NCBI GenBank assembly: GCA_019352125.1
Contig: JABBNV010000054.1
Span: forward strand, 1-5,158
Direction: 5' to 3'
From: Acidobacteriota bacterium
GTDB taxonomy: Bacteria > Actinomycetota > Actinomycetes > Actinomycetales > Micrococcaceae
Length of the DNA: 5,158 nucleotides
The first letter of the stretch is position 1; each line of letters starts with the position of its first letter. The notes beneath the pieces were generated by a model. The model was given only the letters and a program-made list of their open reading frames with translations. It searched no databases and was not told the origin of the DNA. The position numbers and the translations under genes were made by a program. Below are positions 1-4,870 of this stretch, in pieces.

Positions 1-1078
1 ACAGCGCGGCCTTTCCACCCGGGCCGGCGCACAGGTCCAGCCAGCGCTCGCCTTGGCCCCCGCCAGCAGCCGCGGCAGCGTCCAGGGATTTCTGCCCGCG
101 CGGAGCCGCGGCCAGGGCGCGTGCCACCAGCTGAGAACCGGCATCCTGAACCCGTACGCTGCCGGAACGCACGGAATCCAGCCGGCCAGGATCGCCGCCG
201 CTAGACAATGCCGAGTTTGGCGCCAACGGGCCGGCTGTAAACCCTGCCTCAAGTGCTTCGTTCAGGGTGCCGATCCCAGGAAGAGCCACCAAATTAACAA
301 CCGGGGCCGTGTTATCCGCTTCCAGCAAGGCGTCGATTTCACTCACGGGACGGCCGTGCGCCACCAAAGACTGCCTGAACGCCCGCACAATCCATTCTGG
401 ATGTGAACGCCGAATGGCAGCAGCCTTGGTGGATTCAGTTCCCTCCGGCGCCAGCTCATCCAGCCACTGGGGCAAATCCTTGGCCGAGACCTTGCGCAAC
501 ACGGCATTGGCCAACGACGACGGCCCGGCGCCCACGACAGCCCGCACCAAACCCACCGTTTGGTTGAGGGCGGCATGGACTGGGACGCGCATGGCCAAGA
601 GCTGATGCGCGCCAATCCGCAAGGCATCCAACAAGGCCGGATCCAGCTGGTTCAGGGGCCGGTCAACGCACCGAGCCAGGATCGCGTCGTAAGTACCCTG
701 GGCCCGCAGCGCACCGTAAGCCAACTCGGTGGCAAACCCTGCGTCGCGTCGGTCCAGACGGTGATGCCGAATCCGTGCGGGAAGCACCAGGTTGGCATAC
801 GCATCATCGGCCGCCACCGCGCGCAGCACCTCAAAGGCCACTAGCCTGGCGGGGTCAGCCATCCGGCTCCGCTGACTGGGCGCCTGGGCGCTGAAACTCC
901 GCGGGCCCGTGTTCCGGTTCCGCTCCCGGCCAGCAGCGTCCCGCCGGCCGTCCCCGCTCTGGCCACCTTTACCCTGGTCTTCTCGTCCCTGACCTGGCCG
1001 ATCCTGTCCGCCGCGGCGCTGGTTGTTGCGGCCTTCGCCGGCACTGCCGCGCGGACCCCGTTGCTGATTGTCACTCAT
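1..1078 (-). CDS. rsmB: 16S rRNA (cytosine-967-C5)-methyltransferase RsmB, N-terminal 359 residues (cut by window edge)
   Basis: RsmB (Sun/Fmu) uses SAM to methylate C967 of 16S rRNA in the cytoplasm. The frame is open from an ATG at 1078 to the window edge without a stop. Residues 1-72 are a low-complexity tail rich in Gln, Gly and Arg. From M73 (MADPARLVAFEVLRA) a NusB-like RNA-binding domain runs to about residue 215, with recognisable blocks FATELAYGALR, LRIGAHQLL and LANAVLRKV. The linker to the methyltransferase domain includes VQDAGSQLVA. SAM motif I, DLCAGPGGK, is at residues 348-356, immediately before the cut. The two catalytic cysteines of this family lie further C-terminal, outside the window. 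The start overlaps the fmt stop in ATGA, with GAAGGTG about 10 nt upstream. An in-frame ATG at 860-862 could be an alternative start that removes the tail, but the coupling argues for 1078. An Ala5-Gly3 run sits shortly before motif I. The family call is firm. Confidence 0.93.
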   Translation of the reverse strand, partial: MSDNQQRGPRGSAGEGRNNQRRGGQDRPGQGREDQGKGGQSGDGRRDAAGRERNRNTGPRSFSAQAPSQRSRMADPARLVAFEVLRAVAADDAYANLVLPARIRHHRLDRRDAGFATELAYGALRAQGTYDAILARCVDRPLNQLDPALLDALRIGAHQLLAMRVPVHAALNQTVGLVRAVVGAGPSSLANAVLRKVSAKDLPQWLDELAPEGTESTKAAAIRRSHPEWIVRAFRQSLVAHGRPVSEIDALLEADNTAPVVNLVALPGIGTLNEALEAGFTAGPLAPNSALSSGGDPGRLDSVRSGSVRVQDAGSQLVARALAAAPRGQKSLDAAAAAGGGQGERWLDLCAGPGGKAAL

Positions 1079-1995
1079 TCAAAAATCACACCTTCAGTAG
1101 TGGCCAACCCGCGAATCCAGTCCCCCGCCAACATCATCTTTTTCCCCGCCGGCTGCACGTGGCCCAAGGCCACCGCGTGGGATCCGGTGCCCACCAGAAC
1201 GGCTTTTCCACTCACGGAAAGTTGCCCTGGCAGCAGGTCCCCCGTATCCTGGCGCAATGTCACTGGGCCCAGCTTGAACCGCTGGCCTGCCAGAGTGGTC
1301 CACGCACCCGGCTCAGACGTCACCCCGCGGATTCGGCGCCCCACGGCCAGTGCCGGATCGGCCCAGCGCACGCGGCCGTCGTCGTCCGTAATTTTTGGTG
1401 CCAAGGTCACGTCCCCGGACTGTTCAATGGCCATCGCTTGACCAGCAGCAATCGCCGTTAACGTTTGCACCAACAGCGTAGCCCCGTGGACGGAGAGCCT
1501 GTTGAGCAATTCCGAGGACGTATCCGTGGGCCGAATGGTCTCGGTCAATGTGCCAAAGACGGGCCCGGTGTCCAGGCCAGCCTCCAACTGAAAAGTAGAT
1601 GCCCCGCTGACCTCGTCCCCATGGATCACGGCGTGCTGCACCGGTGCGGCCCCTCGCCACGCAGGTAGCAAGGAGAAGTGCAGATTGATCCAGCCGTACT
1701 GCGGCAAAGTAAGCGCGGCTGGGGGCACCAACGCCCCGTACGCCACGATGGCCGCTACCTCCGGGGACAGCTGGGAAATTGCCTCCTGGGCGGCGCCATC
1801 AACCTTTGCGGCCTTGATGACGGGCAACCCCAATTGCTCAGCACGGCTCGCCACGGGCGACGGCGTCAGCACGCGTTTGCGCCCCACTGGGGCATCCGGG
1901 CGGGTGAGTACACCCACCACGTCAAAGCCAGCCGCCACCAGAGCGTCCAGGGACGGGATAGCTACCGCAGGTGTGCCAGCAAAAAGGACCCTCAT
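1075..1995 (-). CDS. fmt: Methionyl-tRNA formyltransferase
   Basis: Fmt transfers a formyl group from 10-formyl-tetrahydrofolate to the amino group of Met on initiator tRNA, giving fMet-tRNA for translation initiation. The 306-aa length is normal for the family. The N-terminal Rossmann-like formyltransferase domain begins MRVLFAGTPAVAIPSL and carries the loop GVLTRPDAPVGRKR at about residues 28-41. The catalytic triad expected from E. coli Fmt (Asn, His, Asp) is present as N104 and H106 in INLHFSLLPAWRGAAPVQ and D142 in EAGLDTGP. The C-terminal part, from about residue 205, matches the tRNA-binding OB-fold domain. The start ATG overlaps the def stop by 4 bases (ATGA at 1992-1995), and the stop overlaps the rsmB start in the same way (1075-1078). 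There is no strong Shine-Dalgarno in front of it, so initiation probably relies on ribosomes finishing def. No defect is seen. Confidence 0.97.
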   Translation of the reverse strand: MRVLFAGTPAVAIPSLDALVAAGFDVVGVLTRPDAPVGRKRVLTPSPVASRAEQLGLPVIKAAKVDGAAQEAISQLSPEVAAIVAYGALVPPAALTLPQYGWINLHFSLLPAWRGAAPVQHAVIHGDEVSGASTFQLEAGLDTGPVFGTLTETIRPTDTSSELLNRLSVHGATLLVQTLTAIAAGQAMAIEQSGDVTLAPKITDDDGRVRWADPALAVGRRIRGVTSEPGAWTTLAGQRFKLGPVTLRQDTGDLLPGQLSVSGKAVLVGTGSHAVALGHVQPAGKKMMLAGDWIRGLATTEGVIFE

Positions 1996-2549
1996 GCCAG
2001 ACCACCAAAGCTCGATCCGACTGATTGGGCCCTGGTTGACGCCGTGCGGGCCGTGATCTTTTGGTATTGGGCAGCCCGGATAGCACGCAGCGCAGCTTTG
2101 CGGTCCTCACCCTCCAGCCGATCCGTGTACAAATGGCCATCCAAATGGTCAGTTTCGTGCTGGAAGCAGCGCGCCAGCATGTCTTCGCCGGATACTGTAA
2201 TGGCCTGATTTTCAAGATCAACGCCGGTCACGGTGGTGTGCATGAATCGCCGCACGGCAAACCCCAGACCCGGTACGGAGAGGCAACCCTCGCCTGCACC
2301 CTGCTGCGTTTCGTCCCCATTGCTGATCTGCGGATTGATCACATACCCACGCTGACCGTTGACGTTATAGGTGAACAGCCGCAGCCCCACGCCTATCTGT
2401 GGCGCGGCCAGACCTGCACCGTCCACTGCATCCATGGTCTCAAACATGTCCGCTACCAGCTTGGCCAGCTCAGGGCCAAATTCCGTGACAGGTTCCGCAG
2501 CCGTCCGCAGTATCGGATCCCCGATGATACGAATACTCAGGATGGCCAT
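1992..2549 (-). CDS. def: Peptide deformylase
   Basis: Peptide deformylase is a metallohydrolase, usually with Fe2+, that removes the N-formyl group from nascent proteins and so undoes the modification supplied by Fmt. All three signature motifs are intact: GAGLAAPQIG at residues 44-53, EGCLS at 87-91 with the metal ligand C89, and QHETDH at 130-135 with ligands H131 and H135 and catalytic E132. The 185-aa length is usual; the tail after about residue 150 is Ala/Arg-rich. The start ATG at 2549 is well placed, with AAGGAGA on the minus strand at 2558-2564, 8 nt upstream. It begins MAILSIRIIGDPILR, typical of the family. It is first of three overlapping genes (def-fmt-rsmB). A 78-bp gap separates it from the upstream nuclease-like gene on the same strand, so it could have its own promoter there or be read through from upstream. 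Confidence 0.97.
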   Translation of the reverse strand: MAILSIRIIGDPILRTAAEPVTEFGPELAKLVADMFETMDAVDGAGLAAPQIGVGLRLFTYNVNGQRGYVINPQISNGDETQQGAGEGCLSVPGLGFAVRRFMHTTVTGVDLENQAITVSGEDMLARCFQHETDHLDGHLYTDRLEGEDRKAALRAIRAAQYQKITARTASTRAQSVGSSFGGLA

Positions 2550-2557
2550 GTGGTACG

Positions 2558-2564
2558 TCTCCTT
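2558..2564 (-). promoter_or_regulatory. Ribosome binding site of def
   Basis: On the minus strand this reads AAGGAGA, a near-perfect anti-16S match, 8 nt before the def ATG. It is the best Shine-Dalgarno of the def-fmt-rsmB series and is probably the main ribosome entry point for the whole overlapping set. Confidence 0.75.
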
Positions 2565-2577
2565 CTGGTCCTGCTGG

Positions 2578-2615
2578 AAAATTTGCCCCCGTGGGCTGGT
2601 GCGACTATGGGCAAA
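2578..2615 (-). terminator. Possible weak terminator or attenuator hairpin between the nuclease-like gene and def
   Basis: A perfect 7-bp inverted repeat, TTTGCCC ... GGGCAAA, occupies 2582-2588 and 2609-2615 with a 20-nt loop. On the minus strand it is followed by a short run ATTTTCC. It could end transcripts from the nuclease-like gene before def or act as a leader structure. The long loop and short U-run make this weak. Confidence 0.25.
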
Positions 2616-2627
2616 GTGGCAACTTCC

Positions 2628-3485
2628 CTAGTCTAGTTGGCCGCCCGTGGGTGGTGGACCGATGGGGAGCAACGGAGTTCCAGCAGCACCGGCATCGGCC
2701 GCCGTTTTCCACACATTGCGCAGTGCACAGAACTTGAACCAGTGATACTTGAGCACCTCCGGGTTGGCTCGGAGCGCCCGCACTTCCGTTTCGCCAATAG
2801 CCACGCCCAGCAGAAGCGGATCCTCACCGTACTGCCACGGCTCCCAAGTGCCCTCGGCCGCATCAACCAGGCCTTCTTCCGCCTTCATTCCCGCCACCAA
2901 TTGCATCACCACCTTGTTATCCAGTGGCTTGACTCCCCCATCACGATCCGTGCCCTTGGTCTTGAAGTCGATCAAACACAGCCTGCCACCGATCCGCGCC
3001 ACCAGATCAAGGGTGCCGGCGTAACCAATGGCGTGATTCCACACAGTGACTTCCGGCGCCACAGGTTCCACCGCATATGCCATCCACCATTCATCAAAGC
3101 GGGCGGCAAACTTCTCCTCGCCGTTCTCCGCCAAGGCAGCTCGAGCCTCTGGCATTTGGTGGGCCCGGCCCAGCGCCCGTAGGGATACTTGCTCACAGTA
3201 ATAGTGAACGCGATCCCCCCGAGCGGCTGCAGTATCCCTAAATTTCTCAGCAGCACTGCTGGCTTCTCGCACCAATCCGCGCAGCTGGGAGGGATTGCCG
3301 ACGGCGGTTGGCAGCTTGGAGTGCTGGGCCAGTGCGTTGGCAGCCATGTAACCAATCCAACCGTCCAGAGTAGTGCTCTGGACGGAGATGACGGTGGTGA
3401 TAGAGGGAACCGCCGGGGCGTCCGTGAGGGAGCGTCCGTACATCCGGCCAAATTCAGTGGCATGCGCAAGTGCTGGTTGGGTCAT
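2628..3485 (-). CDS. PD-(D/E)XK superfamily nuclease-like protein (RecB/Cas4-type fold), unnamed
   Basis: This is a 285-aa protein that I recognise only at superfamily level. The core block is GYAGTLDLVARIGGRLCLID followed by FKTK. D160 in GTLD and the D173-x-K175 pair in IDFKTK fit the PD-(D/E)XK metal-binding site of RecB-like nucleases. Other family marks are H94 in RGDRVHYYCE, an acidic stretch VEPVAPEVTV near 139-147, and Q195 in KVVMQLVAGM, as in the QxxxY-type motif of RecB/Cas4 relatives (here without the Tyr at the usual spacing). The protein is probably cytosolic; I see no signal peptide or membrane segment. The tail from about 264 is Gly/Pro/Ala-rich. The start at 3485 is the first possible in frame, because a TGA lies five codons upstream. 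It lacks a clear Shine-Dalgarno. Its partner and substrate are unknown: phage-type exonuclease, a DNA-repair role, or an inactive homologue are all possible. It is co-directional with def, 78 bp upstream. Confidence 0.72.
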   Translation of the reverse strand: MTQPALAHATEFGRMYGRSLTDAPAVPSITTVISVQSTTLDGWIGYMAANALAQHSKLPTAVGNPSQLRGLVREASSAAEKFRDTAAARGDRVHYYCEQVSLRALGRAHQMPEARAALAENGEEKFAARFDEWWMAYAVEPVAPEVTVWNHAIGYAGTLDLVARIGGRLCLIDFKTKGTDRDGGVKPLDNKVVMQLVAGMKAEEGLVDAAEGTWEPWQYGEDPLLLGVAIGETEVRALRANPEVLKYHWFKFCALRNVWKTAADAGAAGTPLLPIGPPPTGGQLD

Positions 3486-3861
3486 GGATCCACTATTTCA
3501 TTGACCACTGACGTTTCACCTGCGCCAGCATCTCCACCAACCCGGGTCACCGAGGAATAGAGGCACACCGCCGCGAATTTTCGTCATGCGGTCGCAAGCT
3601 CGAGAAAGCTCGGCGCTTGGAGTGTGCCGAGTTGAATGCGAGCCCGAATTCATCGCGTACGCCCCATTGTGCAGCGAGGAATCCGCCTGAAGCCATCTGG
3701 CCCCGGAGTTGATCCATTCAAGGACGTCGAGTGCGTGGGACAACGAGGACATGACTTCGGTCCTTCTCTTGGAACGGAACGAAAATCCAGTGGGGTTGCA
3801 AACTCGTGGCCGGGGAGTCACAGCAGAATAGGCACTCGAAAGGGCTATCTCCGGCCAAGGA
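3486..3861. other. Sparse region between the nuclease-like gene and the tRNA-Val terminator
   Basis: No recognisable gene family is seen on either strand in these 376 bases. On the minus strand there is one candidate small ORF (3516-3752), annotated separately, plus two short open stretches in other frames at its 3' end. One, 3493-3540, reads LVEMLAQVKRQWSMK-stop with G/C-rich third positions. The other, 3482-3583, ends in a TGA that overlaps the nuclease-like start as ATGA. A small hairpin, CTCGGC (3609-3614) with GCCGAG (3626-3631), lies within. The mixture of frames could mean a decayed gene, but this is inference. Confidence 0.4.
3516..3752 (-). CDS. Candidate small ORF, 78 aa, function unknown
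   Basis: On the minus strand this ORF starts MSSLSHALDVLEWINSGA and ends GWWRCWRR. I do not recognise it. In favour: an AAGGA Shine-Dalgarno (3761-3765) exactly 8 nt before the ATG, mostly G/C third positions in the first 45 codons, and a position 30 bp upstream of the nuclease-like gene in the same direction. Against: the last 15 or so residues (Trp/Arg/Cys-rich) look unlike a natural C-terminus. A better-looking tail, LVEMLAQVKRQWSMK, exists in the -1 frame from 3540 to 3493 and ends 7 nt before the next gene. It may be a real small gene, a frameshifted gene, or chance. Confidence 0.33.
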   Translation of the reverse strand: MSSLSHALDVLEWINSGARWLQADSSLHNGAYAMNSGSHSTRHTPSAELSRACDRMTKIRGGVPLFLGDPGWWRCWRR

Positions 3862-3905
3862 CAAAAACAAAAAGAAGGCCGCCGGCTTCACAGCCAGCGA
3901 CCTTC
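3862..3905 (-). terminator. Strong intrinsic terminator of tRNA-Val(CAC)
   Basis: On the minus strand, arms of 14 nt at 3905-3892 and 3887-3874 pair completely, with two G-U pairs, around a GTGA tetraloop. They are followed directly by TTTTTGTTTTTG. This is a textbook rho-independent terminator. It begins 6 nt past the tRNA-Val(CAC) 3' end, so it ends that single-gene transcript and insulates the region to its left. Confidence 0.9.
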
Positions 3906-3911
3906 TGAACG

Positions 3912-3983
3912 TGGGCGATACTGGGTTCGAACCAGTGACCTCTTCGGTGTGAACGAAGCGCGCTACCACTGCGCCAATCGCCC
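3912..3983 (-). tRNA. tRNA-Val(CAC)
   Basis: The 72-nt sequence folds as a complete cloverleaf on the minus strand. The acceptor is GGGCGAT/ATCGCCC, the D arm GCGC-AGTGGTA-GCGC, the anticodon stem CTTCG/CGAAG and the T arm ACTGG-TTCGAAC-CCAGT. The discriminator is A. The seven-base anticodon loop is TTCACAC, giving anticodon CAC, which reads the valine codon GUG. The CCA end is not encoded (the genome continues CG), so it must be added by CCA-adding enzyme. It is transcribed away from the other three tRNAs and has its own terminator. Confidence 0.96.
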
Positions 3984-3997
3984 CAACGTGCTTCAAA

Positions 3998-4026
3998 ATC
4001 CTAACGTGTTCCGCGCGCAACGCATA
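3998..4026 (-). promoter_or_regulatory. Possible promoter of tRNA-Val(CAC)
   Basis: The minus strand has TAGGAT at 4003-3998, 14 nt before the tRNA 5' end. That is a fair -10 box at the short distance usual for tRNA genes. The hexamer 17 nt further upstream (TATGCG) is a poor -35. This is a position-based guess. Confidence 0.25.
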
Positions 4027-4224
4027 ATCCGACGTACAGAGCCGCCAGAATTCTTTACGGAAGCCAGCATCTTCCGTGAGCGCTCGGCGCCAACCGTCGC
4101 GAATCACAGGCGTGTAATCCAGAAAAACGGCGCCGATTCAAGGAACCAAGGCCCCACGCTCGGAGGAGAAGGGCGCGATTTGGCGTTTCGGCGAACCTCC
4201 AGTAGAGTTTTTACTCGCAGGAAC

Positions 4225-4257
4225 ACGGCGGAAACAACCGGAAACGGCGGTTAAACT
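4225..4257 (+). promoter_or_regulatory. Possible promoter and repeat element of the tRNA-Gly-Cys-Val unit
   Basis: TAAACT at 4252-4257 could be the -10 box, 32 nt before tRNA-Gly. In place of a -35 consensus there are two copies of CGGAAAC (4229-4235 and 4239-4245), spaced one helical turn (10 bp) apart. They are flanked by two copies of ACGGCGG (4225-4231 and 4244-4250). The repeats could be an activator or regulator site; that part is inference. Confidence 0.28.
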
Positions 4258-4262
4258 TGAGG

Positions 4263-4272
4263 GCCCTAGGGC
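4263..4272. repeat. Perfect 10-bp palindrome GCCCTAGGGC
   Basis: A perfect palindrome in the leader between the proposed -10 box and tRNA-Gly. It could be a protein site or a leader feature trimmed off with the tRNA 5' end. It is short enough to be chance in GC-rich DNA. Confidence 0.3.
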
Positions 4273-4289
4273 TTGAAAATGTTCCTTCT

Positions 4290-4361
4290 GCGGATGTGGC
4301 TCAGTGGTAGAGCATCACCTTGCCAAGGTGAGGGTCGCGAGTTCGAATCTCGTCATCCGCT
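4290..4361 (+). tRNA. tRNA-Gly(GCC)
   Basis: A complete 72-nt cloverleaf: acceptor GCGGATG/CATCCGC, D arm GCTC-AGTGGTA-GAGC, anticodon stem TCACC/GGTGA, and T arm GCGAG-TTCGAAT-CTCGT (last pair G-U). The loop TTGCCAA gives anticodon GCC, which reads GGC and GGU. The discriminator is T, and CCA is not encoded (CG follows). It is first of three plus-strand tRNA genes; the 66-nt AT-rich spacer to tRNA-Cys has no terminator, so they are probably co-transcribed and processed. Confidence 0.96.
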
Positions 4362-4427
4362 CGCAGGACACTGTCAGGCGTTGTTCATAATCTTTTAGTT
4401 TTGCTTTAAGATTCTGGATGGCGACAC

Positions 4428-4501
4428 GGTGGGGTGGCCGAGAGGCGAGGCAGCGGCCTGCAAAGCCGCGTACACGGGTTCGAATCCCGTTCCCACCTCC
4501 A
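4428..4501 (+). tRNA. tRNA-Cys(GCA)
   Basis: The 71-nt body folds with acceptor GGTGGGG/TCCCACC (last pair G-U), a short three-pair D stem GCC/GGC, anticodon stem GCGGC/GCCGC and T arm ACGGG-TTCGAAT-CCCGT. The loop CTGCAAA gives anticodon GCA for UGC and UGU. The discriminator is T (U in the RNA, as in known tRNA-Cys), and an encoded CCA follows at 4499-4501. It is 39 nt upstream of tRNA-Val(GAC) in the same unit. Confidence 0.96.
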
Positions 4502-4540
4502 CTACGGCGGTAAAAACTCAGCGCTTTTGTTAGCTGATTT

Positions 4541-4615
4541 GGGCGATTGGCGCAGCGGTAGCGCGCTTCCCTGACACGGAAGAGGTCACTGGTTCGAACC
4601 CAGTATCGCCCACCA
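4541..4615 (+). tRNA. tRNA-Val(GAC)
   Basis: The 72-nt body folds with acceptor GGGCGAT/ATCGCCC, D arm GCGC-AGCGGTA-GCGC, anticodon stem CTTCC/GGAAG and T arm ACTGG-TTCGAAC-CCAGT. The loop CTGACAC gives anticodon GAC for GUC and GUU. The discriminator is A at 4612, with an encoded CCA at 4613-4615. It differs from tRNA-Val(CAC) at only five positions, one in the D loop and four in the anticodon arm, which implies descent from one gene. It is last in the Gly-Cys-Val unit. Confidence 0.96.
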
Positions 4616-4619
4616 CACC

Positions 4620-4663
4620 AGCGGTTTCCTTGTTCGATATGCTCACAAGGAGCCGCTCTTTCA
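4620..4663 (+). terminator. Intrinsic terminator of the tRNA-Gly-Cys-Val unit
   Basis: The arms are 4620-4633 (AGCGGTTTCCTTGT) and 4645-4657 (ACAAGGAGCCGCT). They form 13 pairs with one bulged T and one G-U, around an 11-nt loop. A modest CTTTC run follows. It sits 4 nt after the tRNA-Val CCA. The short U-run makes it less certain than the terminator of tRNA-Val(CAC). Confidence 0.65.
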
Positions 4664-4859
4664 CTCCCCGGGCAGGGATCCCCTCTTCTCTCTCCTAGAA
4701 CAAACCCACACTCCCCACTCGGCAAGTCCCACACTGTCCTGACGTTGCGGAGTTTAAATTCGGGTCAATGAACATTTACTTTCTGCAACAAGTCCCTTGG
4801 CACGCACTCCTTGGAAAGCTACGCTGAAGGACGTGGAGCAAACTGGCTCCTGGAGCGAG

Positions 4860-4865
4860 AGGAGG
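4860..4865 (+). promoter_or_regulatory. Ribosome binding site deciding the GTG start of the antitoxin-like gene
   Basis: AGGAGG lies 5 nt before GTG at 4871. This perfect Shine-Dalgarno fixes the start there and excludes the in-frame TTG at 4811, which lacks such a site and would add 20 residues (ESYAEGRGANWLLEREEVS region) unlike the family. Confidence 0.85.
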
Positions 4866-4870
4866 TGTCT

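Larger units (their letters stand above)
3984..4289. other. Divergent intergenic spacer between tRNA-Val(CAC) and tRNA-Gly(GCC)
   Basis: These 306 bases must hold the promoters for both divergent tRNA units. I see no credible protein gene: the open frames here run into tRNA sequence and lack ribosome binding sites. Visible items are a possible -10 for tRNA-Val (3998-4003), CGGAAAC repeats (4229-4245), a possible -10 TAAACT for tRNA-Gly (4252-4257) and a GCCCTAGGGC palindrome (4263-4272). The middle (about 4030-4220) shows nothing I can name. Confidence 0.5.

Noticed and set aside
841..1074. 77-aa minus-strand frame within rsmB
   Set aside because: It is a shifted frame of rsmB; the correct frame starts at 1078 and is continuous to the window edge.
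1678..2208. 176-aa plus-strand frame opposite fmt/def
   Set aside because: It is antisense to two well-supported genes and has no recognisable domain.
2061..2636. 191-aa plus-strand frame opposite def
   Set aside because: It is antisense to an intact peptide deformylase; long antisense frames are expected in high-GC DNA.
2637..3182. 181-aa plus-strand frame opposite the nuclease-like gene
   Set aside because: The minus-strand protein has coherent family motifs; the plus frame does not.
3562..3631. GGCACAC/GTGTGCC and CTCGGC/GCCGAG inverted repeats as a mobile-element end or terminator
   Set aside because: The stems are only 6-7 bp with long spacing, there is no U-run worth the name and no target duplication. 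No transposase is visible.
3718..4107. 129-aa minus-strand open frame through tRNA-Val(CAC)
   Set aside because: It reads through the tRNA and its terminator, and there is no ribosome binding site.
3949..4254. 101-aa plus-strand frame starting inside tRNA-Val(CAC) antisense
   Set aside because: It begins in a tRNA gene, has no family resemblance and no Shine-Dalgarno, and covers the divergent promoter region.
4315..4734. 139-aa minus-strand open frame across the tRNA-Gly, -Cys and -Val genes
   Set aside because: It is the antisense translation of the tRNAs (segments such as YWVRTSDLFRVREARYRCANRP), a well-known false gene call.
4811..4870. Extended TTG start adding 20 residues to the antitoxin-like protein
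   Set aside because: The AGGAGG at 4860-4865 serves GTG 4871, and the extra residues do not look like the family.
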